From Lachnospiraceae bacterium UBA1760 (GTDB lineage: Bacteria > Bacillota > Clostridia > Lachnospirales > Lachnospiraceae): a stretch of DNA of 51,144 bases. The position numbers and the translations under genes were made by a program. This document shows positions 1 through 10,800 of this stretch, piece after piece. The notes under the pieces are model-generated. The model worked only from the letters and a program-made list of their open reading frames with translations, did not search any database and was not told the DNA's origin. Location of the stretch: NCBI GenBank assembly GCA_002314775.1, contig DCHE01000027.1, forward strand, positions 71,343 to 122,486, given 5' to 3'. Position 1 is the first letter of the stretch, and the number at the start of each line of letters is the position of its first letter.

Positions 1-54
1 CTAATCTAAATATGAATAATGCTATCTGCATATTAAATCATGTAGACAGCCATT

Positions 55-126
55 AAAAATGAACCCCGTTCAGAATAGGTTCGAAGACTTTTCTTCTAAA
101 GACCATTTTGGACGGGGTTCATTTTT
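55..126. terminator. Bidirectional hairpin terminator
   Basis: A perfect 15-bp inverted repeat (positions 55-69 and 112-126) with A-rich and T-rich outer ends encloses a 42-nt loop. It sits just past the stop codon of the first minus-strand gene and can act on both strands, so it probably also ends a plus-strand or convergent gene outside the window. Confidence 0.8.
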
Positions 127-141
127 ATAATTGCTTATTTT

Positions 142-486
142 TTATATCTTAGGATTAACTATCTGCACTATCTGTCTTGTGATAAAGGTTAGTGCAAGAA
201 TTACGAAGAATACTATTCCGGCGATTACGCAGGTGACCCAGTGCTTTAGCCAGTAGAGACCTGGCATATAGCCTGTTCCCGCAAATGAGTCAAATACCTC
301 CGCCATAACAAGGCTTGCCACTCCCATAACAAGCTCAAATATCATAAGAAATCTGTATTTCTTTCGTTTTGTTTCCTTCTTTTTATTATTCTGTATAATT
401 CTCACAAGCCATATAACCTGACCTAAAAAGGCAAGCACAAGAACTGCAATGAGAATCACGTAGCTTATCAGTTCATTTTTTGACAT
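142..486 (-). CDS. Small membrane protein, three predicted TM helices
   Basis: A 114-residue protein that I do not recognise as a named family. Three hydrophobic helices are visible at about residues 3-28, 47-66 and 85-108, with a Lys/Arg-rich loop (NKKKETKRKK) between the first two. By the positive-inside rule that loop should face the cytoplasm. The open frame continues upstream to 642, but that extension overlaps the next gene and has no ribosome binding site. The start at 486 (MSKNEL) has GAGG about 10 nt upstream. It lies downstream of the DUF308-like gene on the same strand with a 128-nt gap holding a hairpin, so the two may be co-transcribed. Function unknown. Confidence 0.6.
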   Translation of the reverse strand: MSKNELISYVILIAVLVLAFLGQVIWLVRIIQNNKKKETKRKKYRFLMIFELVMGVASLVMAEVFDSFAGTGYMPGLYWLKHWVTCVIAGIVFFVILALTFITRQIVQIVNPKI

Positions 487-506
487 CTTTCCAACCTCTT
501 TTTCAA

Positions 507-542
507 GCGACCTGCACCGGGGTCCGATTCCCGTTAGGTTGC
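507..542. other. Intergenic hairpin between two membrane-protein genes
   Basis: GCGACCT (507-513) pairs with AGGTTGC (536-542) with one wobble, and an inner GGG (520-522) pairs with CCC (530-532). A run of T follows on the plus strand only. On the minus strand it lies about 20 nt before the start of the 142-486 gene, so it could be an mRNA processing or attenuation structure. Role not established. Confidence 0.35.
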
Positions 543-614
543 CTATTTTTTCAATCAGCATAATTATCTGATTATTAATTAAAGATGTCAAGTATCTATC
601 CCACCTGGTTTTGT

Positions 615-1145
615 TTATGCCATTGTATTTCGCACAACCCAAAAATTAAGAATTCCATCCACAATAATATTTATAGCTACAAGTCTCATTATCAGCTTTA
701 TGCTCTCAACCGGTGCAATAATGAGTACTGCTCCAGCAATAGTTGTGATAATCGCTATTACAAGTATTGCCTTCCAGACTTTCAGGCCAAATCTTCTCGA
801 ATCAATTGCAGTCTGAATCTTAAGTCCTCCATCCATAAGTATAAGAAAACCTACTACTATGGGAAGTACCTCGATTATCTTCTCATATCTTACTATGAGT
901 ATAATTCCAATAATTATCGCAAATATACCCATTGCAAGATCAAATTGAAATGCCAGCTGATACTTGTCCTTCGTGACGTATCCAACCAGCTTGATTACTC
1001 CGTATAGGAGAAACAGCCCACCAATAATTTTAACCATCACCTCTGTTGTAGCGAGTGGATTAATCAGTACAAAAACTCCAAATGCGATAAGCATAAGAGA
1101 AAACACAATATGCGTGTTTTTTGTAAGTTTTGCATTTGTTACCAT
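615..1145 (-). CDS. DUF308/HdeD-like integral membrane protein
   Basis: About 176 residues, almost entirely hydrophobic, with about six membrane segments arranged as two or three hairpins, each preceded by short polar stretches. Regularly spaced helix pairs such as VFSLMLIAFGVFVLINP and LVGFLILMDGGLKI-like segments match the DUF308 (HdeD-like) membrane family, which has no defined enzymatic role. HdeD is linked to acid resistance in enterobacteria, and I do not transfer that function here. The frame opens at 1166, but the ATG at 1145 has AAAGG 12 nt upstream while the earlier ATGs overlap that site. A terminator separates it from the upstream TetR gene. Confidence 0.6.
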   Translation of the reverse strand: MVTNAKLTKNTHIVFSLMLIAFGVFVLINPLATTEVMVKIIGGLFLLYGVIKLVGYVTKDKYQLAFQFDLAMGIFAIIIGIILIVRYEKIIEVLPIVVGFLILMDGGLKIQTAIDSRRFGLKVWKAILVIAIITTIAGAVLIIAPVESIKLIMRLVAINIIVDGILNFWVVRNTMA

Positions 1146-1203
1146 TATTATCATCATCCTTTCCATATATAAACTAATCTGTTTTTCGCTTAATAAATAT
1201 GGG

Positions 1204-1240
1204 CAAAAAAAGAAGCGTGCCCATATTTATGACACGCTTC
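1204..1240 (-). terminator. Rho-independent terminator of the TetR gene
   Basis: GAAGCGTG (1212-1219) and CACGCTTC (1233-1240) form an 8-bp stem. Read on the minus strand it is followed by TTTTTTT (1211-1205). It lies 28 nt past the TetR stop codon. Confidence 0.85.
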
Positions 1241-1267
1241 GCATTCTGTCTAATAATTAACTTAGGT

Positions 1268-1858
1268 TTATTCGTATTTTTTATTCTTCAAATTATTAAC
1301 ATCCATAGTCGGTACTACCTTTATCAGGTTGTCCACCGTCGCATCAAACATCGTAGCCATAGCCTCGATGAAGTTTTCCTGGTTTTTAGGCATTCCTGCC
1401 TCAATCCATGTAAATGTATAGCCAGTGAGTGAGAATTTGTAGAAATCAACAATCAGCTGCAGCTCAAGCTTATCGAGCTTATCTCCGCCCTCTCTGGCAA
1501 GGACGAACCTTTTGAAGAATATATCTGTTGCCTTATCAATATACTTCTCAAGAATTTCCTTTCCCCTTCCTTTATACATTGCAATAACGGTAGGTCTAAA
1601 TTCCATAATAATCTTGAAGATACGCCTGTACTCCTCAGCCATATCATCATACTTTTCAAATGCCTCCTGTACGAGATTACATTCAATTCTGAATACATAA
1701 TCAAGAAGATCGTAAATATCCTGATAGTAATAATAAAAGGTATTCCTGTTAATATCACATCCATCCACTATGTCCTTGACTGTTATCTTTTCAAACGGCT
1801 TTTCATGAAGCAGCTCTAAAAATGTTTCAACTATTGCGTTTTGAGTTATCTTTGACAT
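1268..1858 (-). CDS. TetR/AcrR-family transcriptional regulator
   Basis: A 196-residue DNA-binding regulator. Residues about 5-50 form the TetR helix-turn-helix: an initial helix (NAIVETFLELLHEKPFEKIT), then ITVKDIVDGCDINRNTFYYYY, the typical recognition region with its Tyr/Phe cluster. The rest is a helical ligand-binding and dimerisation domain resembling the TetR_C_8 group (DhaS/CprB-like), with no ligand-specific signature that I can name. The start has AGGGG 6 nt upstream. It is divergent from the cellobiose phosphorylase gene across a 357-bp region, and a 12-bp AT palindrome (1896-1907) just upstream of its start could be a self-operator. Control of the phosphorylase or of the downstream membrane proteins is possible but inferred only from position. 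Confidence 0.85.
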   Translation of the reverse strand: MSKITQNAIVETFLELLHEKPFEKITVKDIVDGCDINRNTFYYYYQDIYDLLDYVFRIECNLVQEAFEKYDDMAEEYRRIFKIIMEFRPTVIAMYKGRGKEILEKYIDKATDIFFKRFVLAREGGDKLDKLELQLIVDFYKFSLTGYTFTWIEAGMPKNQENFIEAMATMFDATVDNLIKVVPTMDVNNLKNKKYE

Positions 1859-2215
1859 CTTGTTCCCCTGTTATCTAATCATTTTAACCCTTTAATATTT
1901 TAAAATAATCACATATTATGCTGATTTTTTCAATAGTCTTACGCGATTAATTGCACTTATCGTACCTCAGATTATAATGTAAACGTTTTGATATTTCAAG
2001 TTGCCTGACTGACTCTTAAGATTTGCACAACTTTTTGGTTTCCTCGCTTATTTTTCATTGTTTTTTTTGTCATTTTATTATATAATTGAACCCATAAATA
2101 TGCTCGAACATTGCCCTTGGTTTTGTTCGAATTTCAGTTGGGCTCCATAAGCCTAAACTGAAGGGGATTTCAATTTATTTCCTAATTACCAAATAGAAAG
2201 GAAGGTATTTTATTT
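1859..2215 (+). promoter_or_regulatory. Divergent control region: tandem promoters, cre-like site and hairpin leader for GH94
   Basis: The intergenic region holds two good plus-strand promoters. P1 is TTGCAC (1951-1956), a 16-bp spacer, then TATAAT (1973-1978). P2 is TTGTTT (2058-2063), a 17-bp spacer, then TATAAT (2081-2086). A cre-like CcpA site, ATGTAAACGTTTTGA (1977-1991), differs at one position from the WTGNAANCGNWNNCW consensus and overlaps the P1 start-site area. The P2 leader has two inverted repeats: TCGAAC/GTTCGA (2104-2109, 2125-2130) and a stem TTCAGTT/AACTGAA extended by GGCT/AGCC (2133-2162). The GH94 start has AGGAAGG 10 nt upstream. The palindrome TATTTTAAAATA (1896-1907) lies near the TetR start. 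Confidence 0.65.
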
Positions 2216-4669
2216 ATGAAGTTTGGTTACTTTGATGACGCGAACAAAGAATATGTCATCACTTCACCTAAGACTCCTTATCCATGGATCAACTACCTTG
2301 GAACACAGGATTTCTTCTCACTTATTTCGAATACAGCAGGAGGTTATCACTTCTACAAGGACGCTCGTCTTAGAAGAATCACACGTTATCGTTACAACAA
2401 CGTTCCTGTAGATATGGGTGGACGTTATTTCTACATCAATGATGAGGGTAATGTTTGGAATCCAGGATGGTCTCCAGTTAAGAAGACTCTTGACTTCTAT
2501 CAGTGCCGTCATGGTATGGGTTACACAGTTATCACTGGTAAGTCAGAGGACTTAAAGGCTGAGGTTACTTTCTTTGTTCCTCAGGATTACAAGGGAGAGG
2601 TTCAGAAGGTTGTTCTTAAGAATGAAGGAACAAGACCTAAGGAATTCACTCTTTTCTCATTCCTTGAGTGGTGTTTATATAATGCAGAGGATGATCAGTC
2701 TAACTTCCAGAGAAACTTCAACACTGGTGAGGTTGAGGTAGAGGGATCTACATTATTCCACAAGACAGAGTACAAGGAGCGTCGTGATCATTTCGCATTC
2801 TACTCTGTAAATGCACCAATCGATGGTTATGATTGTGACCGTGAGTCATTCATGGGACTTTACAATGGCTTTGGCAATCCAGATGCAGTTCTTGAGGGCA
2901 AGTCTAAGAACTCTAAGGCTGACGGATGGTCTCCAATCGCTTCTCACTCACTTAACATCAAGCTTGCTCCAGGCGAGACTAAGGAGCTTGTATTTATCCT
3001 TGGTTATGTTGAGAATGGCGAGGACAAGTGGAACGCTGATGGTTCTATGAAGAAGGACAAGGCTTATGAGATGATCGCTAAGTTCGATACAGCAGAGAAG
3101 GTTGATGCTGCTCTTGCTGAGAACAAGGCTATGTGGGAGGCACTCCTCTCTAAGTATACAGTTAACACACCTGATGAGAAGATGAACCGTATGGTTAACA
3201 TCTGGAATCAGTATCAGTGTATGGTAACATTTAACATGTCTCGTTCAGCTTCTTACTTCGAGTCAGGAATTGGCCGTGGTATGGGCTTCAGAGATTCAAA
3301 CCAGGATTTACTTGGATTCGTTCATCAGATTCCAGATCGTGCAAGAGAGAGAATCTTAGACCTCGCTGCTACACAGTTCGAGGATGGTGGATGCTTCCAT
3401 CAGTATCAGCCACTTACTAAGAAGGGTAACGATGCTGTTGGTGGTGACTTCTCAGACGATCCATTATGGATGATCCTTTCAACTGCTGCATACATTAAGG
3501 AGACTGGAGATTACTCAATCCTTGATGAGATGGTTCCATACAGAAATGATGAGTCACTTGCTCAGCCAATGATGCACCATTTACAGCAGTCATTCTACAG
3601 AGTTGTTAATAACGTAGGTCCTCACGGACTTCCACTTTCAATGAGAGCTGACTGGAACGATTGTCTTAACCTTTCATGCTACTCAAATGTTCCTGGAGAG
3701 AGCTTCCAGACATATACATCACCTATGTTCAAGGCAGAGGGTGGTTATTCAAAGACAGCTGAGTCTATGTTCGTTGCTACACTCTTCACATATACAGCTC
3801 CTCTCTATGTAGAGCTTTGCAAGTATAAGGGTGATGAGGAAGGCGCTGCTAAGGCACAGGCTGCTATCGACACAATGAGAGCTAACATCCTTGAGTCAGG
3901 ATGGGATGGAGACTGGTTCATCCGTGCATACGACAACGAGGGACTTCCAGTTGGTTCTAACACATGTGACGAAGGTAAGATCTTCATCGAGCCACTCGGA
4001 TTTGCTGTTATGTCTGAGCTCGGTAAGGACAAGGGTTACGATATCAAGACTCTTGATTCTATCGACAAGTACCTTAACTGCAAGTACGGTCTCGTATTAA
4101 ATAACCCAGCATTCACAAAGTACGTTATCAAGTACGGTGAGATTTCTACATATCCAGCTGGATACAAGGAGAACGCTGGTGTATTCTGTCATAACAATGC
4201 TTGGATTATCGCAGCAGAGGCTTATGCAGGACGTGGAGATAAGGCATTTGAGTACTACTCAAAGATTGCTCCAGCTTACCTTGAGGAGATTTCAGATCTT
4301 CACAGAACTGAGCCATACGTATATGCACAGATGATCGCTGGTAAGGACGCTGGACGTTCAGGTGAGGCTAAAAACTCTTGGCTTACAGGAACAGCTGCTT
4401 GGAACTTCGTAGCAGTTTCTCAGTACATCCTTGGTATCGCTCCAGACTTCAATGGTCTTAAGGTTGATCCTTCAATTCCATCTGAGTGGGACGGCTTCAC
4501 AGCTTCTCGTACATTCCGTGGCGATGTTTACGAAATTACAGTTAAGAACCCAGATCACGTATGCAAGGGCGTTAAGTCTATGACTGTTGACGGCGCTGCT
4601 GTTACAGGAAACGTAATCCCTGTTGCAGGTGATGGCAAGACTCACGTAGTTGAGGTTGTTCTTGGCTAA
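2216..4669 (+). CDS. cbp: GH94 cellobiose phosphorylase
   Basis: An 817-residue cytosolic enzyme that should convert cellobiose and phosphate to alpha-glucose 1-phosphate and glucose (EC 2.4.1.20). This saves one ATP per disaccharide relative to hydrolysis. Length and order match GH94: N-terminal beta-sandwich (to about 280), linker helices, an (alpha/alpha)6 barrel (about 320-740) and a short C-terminal beta region. The DWND motif at 479-482 (context RADWNDCLNL) carries the catalytic acid of the family. His659 (CHNNAW) and Thr724-Gly725 (WLTGTAAW) match the phosphate-binding residues. There is no signal peptide. The RADWNDCLN context fits the cellobiose rather than the chitobiose or cellodextrin enzymes, but specificity is inferred. 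It is the only plus-strand gene in the window and uses a restricted codon set typical of strong expression (many CTT, GGT and AAG codons). Confidence 0.95.
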   Translation: MKFGYFDDANKEYVITSPKTPYPWINYLGTQDFFSLISNTAGGYHFYKDARLRRITRYRYNNVPVDMGGRYFYINDEGNVWNPGWSPVKKTLDFYQCRHGMGYTVITGKSEDLKAEVTFFVPQDYKGEVQKVVLKNEGTRPKEFTLFSFLEWCLYNAEDDQSNFQRNFNTGEVEVEGSTLFHKTEYKERRDHFAFYSVNAPIDGYDCDRESFMGLYNGFGNPDAVLEGKSKNSKADGWSPIASHSLNIKLAPGETKELVFILGYVENGEDKWNADGSMKKDKAYEMIAKFDTAEKVDAALAENKAMWEALLSKYTVNTPDEKMNRMVNIWNQYQCMVTFNMSRSASYFESGIGRGMGFRDSNQDLLGFVHQIPDRARERILDLAATQFEDGGCFHQYQPLTKKGNDAVGGDFSDDPLWMILSTAAYIKETGDYSILDEMVPYRNDESLAQPMMHHLQQSFYRVVNNVGPHGLPLSMRADWNDCLNLSCYSNVPGESFQTYTSPMFKAEGGYSKTAESMFVATLFTYTAPLYVELCKYKGDEEGAAKAQAAIDTMRANILESGWDGDWFIRAYDNEGLPVGSNTCDEGKIFIEPLGFAVMSELGKDKGYDIKTLDSIDKYLNCKYGLVLNNPAFTKYVIKYGEISTYPAGYKENAGVFCHNNAWIIAAEAYAGRGDKAFEYYSKIAPAYLEEISDLHRTEPYVYAQMIAGKDAGRSGEAKNSWLTGTAAWNFVAVSQYILGIAPDFNGLKVDPSIPSEWDGFTASRTFRGDVYEITVKNPDHVCKGVKSMTVDGAAVTGNVIPVAGDGKTHVVEVVLG

Positions 4670-4724
4670 TTAATTCAAATTCTTAATAGCCAGGTGGGCC
4701 ATTAGATAATTAAAGTCTACTAAT

Positions 4725-4759
4725 AAGACCGCAAGTAATTGATGATTACTTGCGGTCTT
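4725..4759. terminator. Terminator between the convergent GH94 and giant-protein genes
   Basis: A perfect 15-bp stem, AAGACCGCAAGTAAT (4725-4739) with its complement at 4745-4759, and a 5-nt loop. It lies 55 nt past the GH94 stop and 60 nt past the stop of the convergent minus-strand giant gene, so it can serve both. Confidence 0.85.
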
Positions 4760-4819
4760 TGCTATTTGTAATATGTGTCAGGAAAGATATCTCAAACCTT
4801 TCCCTTCGTTTATGATACT

Positions 4820-7800
4820 TTACCTCTCTGAACCCATAATGGCATCATACAGGCTTTGTGCACTATCCACTGAAAGATCTCCGATTGAATCCTCGAGGCC
4901 AAGTACCTTCATAACTCGTTTTGAAACAAGCTTTTCACGTATTGTTCCCCTGAAATGATCACTTGCTGAGAATAAGGTTGCCTGGGCCATATTCATACCA
5001 ATGATTTCTGAGAGCTCAGTCAGGTTTTCGTATCCACTAATCTCGCAGAAGGCACTGATTTTGGTCTTAAGCAGGCTGTCCCAAGGAACCTCTGTAATTC
5101 CATTTTCAGCCAGTACCTGTCTGTAATTTTCAAGGCATTCTTCTATATTGAAGAACTTGTAAATGTTAAGCAGGTCCTTACAATATGAACGAATAAAGTT
5201 AATTGTATGTACTGCCTCTTTTACGATAATTCCACCAAAGGCTTCCGAGATTTTTTCCTCAGCTGGTCCGGACAAAAGCTCTGCAGAGGCATTGAAGATT
5301 TCATCCATCTTTCTTGAAATTGCCATACTGCTTGACATGGCCACACTCTTACTGTTCTGGTCGAGCGACTGCTGAAGGAATTCTGCCACCTCTGGTGAAA
5401 GCTTGCTCTTTTCTTCCTCTATTCGCTCTTTGTCCTCCTCATCCGTTGTGCTGGCAAGGTATTTTGTGTAATTAAGCTGAATGATGTTTATGCCATTTTC
5501 TAGAATTACCTTTCCATTTTTGATGTAGGAATTCCAGTCACTGACATTACCGACTGTTTCCAGGAAGTCATCTGTTTTTTCCTTGCCCCAGCCAGCCTTT
5601 CCGATTGCTTTTGTAACTCGTTTTAATATAAGGTCCTCAGACAGATAGCCAGTTCCTTTTTCAACAAGGTCTGTACCATTTTCAAACAGCGATTCGAGTG
5701 ACCAAGAGAACTCGCTATCATCCTCCTCCTCAAATGGCTTTAAATCGTTCACCTTATTTGAAAACTTGGTGGTAAATAGCATTCTCACACCGAGCTGGAG
5801 GTAGTCTGGTACAAAATCCTTGATTTCATCCACTACACGGGTTCCAAGGAATCTGGTAAATCTTGTTCCTGAATTATGGATGTTCCTACGAAGCAGGCTT
5901 GTATCCTGCTCCATCGTGCCAGTTTCCTGAATCTTAGTAAAATACTTATTTATCATGCTCTGGCCATCGCGAATCTGCTTTTCATTCTTGGTTCTCTGAA
6001 TGAGCTGGAGAGCTCTCTGGAATAATTTCCAGTCGATGGCAGTATCTCTCGCGCTGTCCATATATTGTGCCTTCTCCTCAAGTCTGAAATATACAGACTC
6101 AGAGAAATCAAAGGAATCCTTAATCTGGGTTGACAGTAAGCCGTAGAATACCTGCTTAGCATCAACCGTATCAACCTTATCCTCTAAATACTGGTCGATT
6201 AATTCATTTCGTCCAACAGCATTCACGAAATCTCTATCCTTTAAGCCAAATCTGTTCCACCAGATGTCCTCCTTTGAAATATCCAGGAAGTCTCTTCTTG
6301 CGATTGCAGCAAAGAATAGCTTCTTATCCTTTTCACTTAAGGACAGATATCCTGCTAAAAGTCCCTGCTTTCCATCTTTTTTCGCCTGCTCTCTGATAAA
6401 GGTCTCCATATATTCTGCAAGCTCTTCAGGCCTTGTTGCTGCCTCGCCCTCCTCGGCGATTGTTGATGCAAAGCGTTCTGTTTTATCTACATAACCCTGC
6501 TCCTCAGCATAATTAAGGGCATCAATGGCTGCCTGGTTGCCGCTCTTTTTAATCATCATAGGAGTAGCTGCTGTTTTAACGACCTCTTTACGCTTCTCAA
6601 GCTCAACAAGCTCGTCCACGAAATCAAGAGCACGTTCTAGCATATCTATATCAAGCTTTGTCTTTCTTGCCTCAGAAGGCATGAACTCTATAGCCCCCTC
6701 CTTCCACTTATAGCTGAAGGCCTGAGCCATGGCTGTTGAGAGCAGCTCTGAATTGACTGAAATATTCTCTTTAATACCATTTCCCATCATTGCCATCAGA
6801 GTATCGCGGTCCTCCTCGTCAATAAACGGAGTTTTTGCTCCCTTGGCACGCTTATATCTTGATACCTCAGAGGTGTAATCTACCATGGAACGATTTTGGA
6901 GCACCATGACAAGGAGTAGCTGCAAATAACTCTTCTCACGGACATTCTCCAAACGTTCTACAAGCTTTGGACTCGCATCTATCCTTGCATAATGCATCAA
7001 TTTGACTACTAAATCCTCTGTGCTCTCAGGTGTTTCAACCTGGAAATCCTTTCCGTGCATCTTTATGACAGAGGTCATAGGGTCACAGCCACCATTCTTG
7101 GTCATCTTGACCTGCTCCTCTATTCTCATGTCATTGCAGAGATCAATAAACCCATTTGCACACTTAAATATCTCCTCATTTATCTCACATTCCTGAAGCA
7201 ATGCGGTTCCTGTCAGCTTGAGTAAGGCCTTCTCATAGTCAGGCTCTGCATCGACAGTTCTGTTTTCCCTGTACCTGGCAACAATTCTCTGTAATTCATT
7301 GAGCTCACTCTGAGTCTTCTCTTCACCGTATACAAGGTCCATGCCGGCTCTGGACATATTTTCGCTAAGTAAGCCTGGATTTGCTACAAGCAATGCAAAG
7401 AGCTTAAGGTCATCCACAGTGTAATCCCTGATTACCTTCCTCTGCTTTTCGGTAGCATTTTCCCATATTCTCTTCGAGAAGGTTTCACGGTTCATACTGC
7501 CTGAGATTTTTCTCTCAGAGTTTTGCATTGACTTATTGCCACCTGCACCAAATACATTGGAAGAATCAATAAGATAATCCTTTATCCACTCATCGCTGGT
7601 GAGCTCCTCCGCAGTATGAGAAATTGCCTCAACATTTACCTCTGACTCGCCATATATCTGCTCTGCAAAATAATCCATAAGTCCGACTAAGAGTCCCTGA
7701 TTGTCTCCTGCTATCTTCGAAAGTGCTTCTGCTGCCTTTAGTGAATTCTCAAGATATCTAAGCTCTGCATTAACCTTCTTCTCATAATCAGACAGACTAT

Positions 7801-10800
7801 CTCCGTAGAAATTGTAAGATAATGCTACCATAGTCCTCTCAAATCTCTCGCTTAGGATTGGATATTTTCTGATTTTCACTTCCACCTGCTTAAGCTTTCC
7901 TTCAAGGCCCATTTTTCCCTGGAATTCAACAAATGCTGAAGCTACAAGCTTAGAAATCTGTTCTCCGTTCATCTTATCGGCATTCATAGCCAGATCAGGA
8001 ATAGCAAGACCCAGAAGTCTTGTAATAATCTTCTGCTTTCCCTCCTCTGATACCTTCTTTCCCTTCAGCAGCTCGTCGATAAAAACTCTTGCTACACTCT
8101 CTGTAGCATCGAGTGCTCTCTTAAATAAATCCGGCTTAGTAGTGAGGTCAGCATCAAAGAACACAGACATTTTACCGATTTGCTTTTGATATGCCTCTGA
8201 GGATATGTATAACTGCTTAAGTAAGCCTCTCTTCTCTTCACTCTCATTACCATAAAGAGTATCGATTATTCCTGCGTCCTTGTATAAATCTTCATCGACC
8301 TCCTCCACTGGTAACTGCATGCCAGGTTCCTTTGTATCAGCAACCTTGCTTGCCTTCTTATACAAAACACCGTAAATGATTGGAGGCACGCCCTTTGACT
8401 GCAGCTCTCTCTTTCTTACAGCTTCCTCTTCACTCTTTTTAGCTTTTTCTTTTCCGTTAATCTTGTGAGCAACTACATTTCCAAGCTTTTTACGTCTCTC
8501 TTCAACGATTTGCTCTGCTTCCTTTATCTTGGCAACCGTGGTATCCTCATTAGTCATGGCATAATCCCAGGCTTCAAACATCATGTCATCAGTTATTTCC
8601 CCAGCTAAGAAATGCTCCTTTACGCCGAGGAAGCAGGTAGTCTTTATTGCATTTCTTCTGCCTTCAGAACGGATTGCGGCATAGGTCACTTCCTTTTCTC
8701 TTTCCTCAATGAACTTCTGGTATTTCTCCTCATTCTGGGTAATAATCGCAACATATTTATTCATTACCTCATCGAATTTAGTTTTATCCGCAAATACACT
8801 GAAATCCGTAGCTGAAATGACAAGATCACTATATCTTGAAAGAAGGGCATATTTATCCTTCTCACTCTTCGGCTTTATAATAAGATTAAGTCTTTCTATC
8901 GCATCGCCTGTAACTCCATTCGTTGCTAAATCAGAGAATACCGTCCTATATACCTGACGCCAGTCCTTAGCTGTTCTTCCCTCTTCCAGGCTAAATATGT
9001 CCTTCTGACAAGCATTTAAAACCTGATAGTAATATTCCGGTATGCTCGAATAATTTCTCTTTAATTCATCCATGGCAGGAATAACTGTACTCTCTACCTT
9101 GCTGAAAAACTCCTCGAAATCACCCTGCTCACCAGCAGTAAGAATAAGGTTATAATTCTGATTAGAAATAAGATATGGAAGGATTTCATCGATGACAGGT
9201 CCCATCTCGCTCCTCATTCTCTTAATTCTTGTATCTCTGGTAGCGAGCATTTCCTTAGCGTGGCTCGTATCAAGAGCCTTATCCTTTAAGGCTTCGCCAT
9301 TTTGCTCTGGCAGGAATTGTTTCATAGCTTCATCCTGACGAAGCAGTACGAAAACCGTATTAAGTACAATGTTCCACTCTTCATCAGTATCTCTTGAAAT
9401 ATGATGTAAAATATTCTCATAATACCTGAATACAACTGGCGGTATAGTTTTCATATTTCGAAATTCCATGATTATATTATTCCAGAAGGATTCTTCTCTA
9501 GTTGCAATTCTCTTTACATCGTCCGCTACATTTTTCTTATACTCTTTATGTTCAAGGGACTGAAAGGCCTGTGCACGTTCTGTAGCTAAGAATTCCTCCT
9601 GCTCGCAAAGAACGAATTCATAATTAAGCTCCTTTAATTCAGCCTCAGTATAAGGAACAAATCCCTCCTCGTCCTTCATCTCATTGTTCAGCTTCTCTAT
9701 AACCGGAGCGAGTATCTTATCTGCACTTTTATCGTTTTTTCCATACCTAATTGTAAATACATACTTAAGCAGGGTATCCCTATCCGAGCTGTGCAGTATA
9801 TAGTCCTTAAGATATTTTGCTCTTTCCAACCTGGCGGTTCTTCGTTTTGTTCTGGTTTCGTGACGTCCCTTTGCAGTACTTATCTTCTCATATTTAAAAC
9901 TGTATACTGTTCTTTTCTGATACCTCTCACCAAGAAGCTCCATATATAACTCATTATCATAGTAGGCCTTAATCTTGTCCGCGGTCATCTTCTTCTTTCT
10001 GACTGAGTCAAAATACTCTTCCTTATCAAGACTCATCATATCTTCTAAATGATCCGCATTCTGCTCCTTCATCCATTCGCTGAGGTTAAGCGCGATAGTC
10101 TCCGCCACACCGTCAACCAATACTCTTAATTTGGAAGGAGTAAGAGCCTCGATATCTGCCCTTTTGGAACCAGCCTTGACACCGTATTTTTCGAATGCAC
10201 CCTTTTCAGCCAGTCCATAGAACGCCTTCATAAACTCATTTTTACACTCATCAAAGCATCCACCGAAAATGACTGCTCCCGCAAGTAATTCACCTGATAA
10301 ACGCTCATGTGTTGATGTATTCGATGCATTCTGACTGCTTGCAAATGCCTTTGCAGTATCCTTTGACATACGAAAATGCTGCGAATCTAAGTTCTGATCC
10401 ATTACATTCAGATTACCCTCTAATCTACTCAGCATGGTCTCTATCATCTGAAAACTACTTGTATAGAGCATATGTCCATAATTCTTCATGAAAAGGTCAT
10501 GGAAGCCCTGCTGGATATCAGTAGCATTTCTAAGAATCCACTCGTTAGTTCTTTGATAATTCTCCTCAAAGTTTTCCCTGTATTCCCTGATTAGTACTTC
10601 CTTCTCCGCCTCAGTTTTTCCAACTAATGCTTCGATTATCTGCTTATTTTCCTTTGCATAATCGATTGGAAGTACATTTCCATTAAACATAATAGCAATC
10701 TTTTTAAGGTCAGCCTCGATGATTCCTGTAACTGAATCCTCTTTTCCAAGTATTTCCTTAACCCTTTCAACAAAGCCTGGCTCGATAAATCGCTCAAGCA

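Noticed and set aside
507..545. A tRNA 3'-half or att-like fragment (GGTCCGATTCCCG looks like a T-arm)
   Set aside because: Only three of five T-stem pairs form, there is no CCA, no D- or anticodon arm upstream, and no integrase nearby. It is better read as a simple hairpin.
487..642. Extending the first small membrane protein upstream by 52 residues
   Set aside because: The extension overlaps the next gene, is not membrane-like and lacks a ribosome binding site, while the ATG at 486 has one.
2100..2215. A known riboswitch in the GH94 leader
   Set aside because: Two short hairpins are present but no conserved aptamer core that I recognise, so it is reported only as a structured leader.
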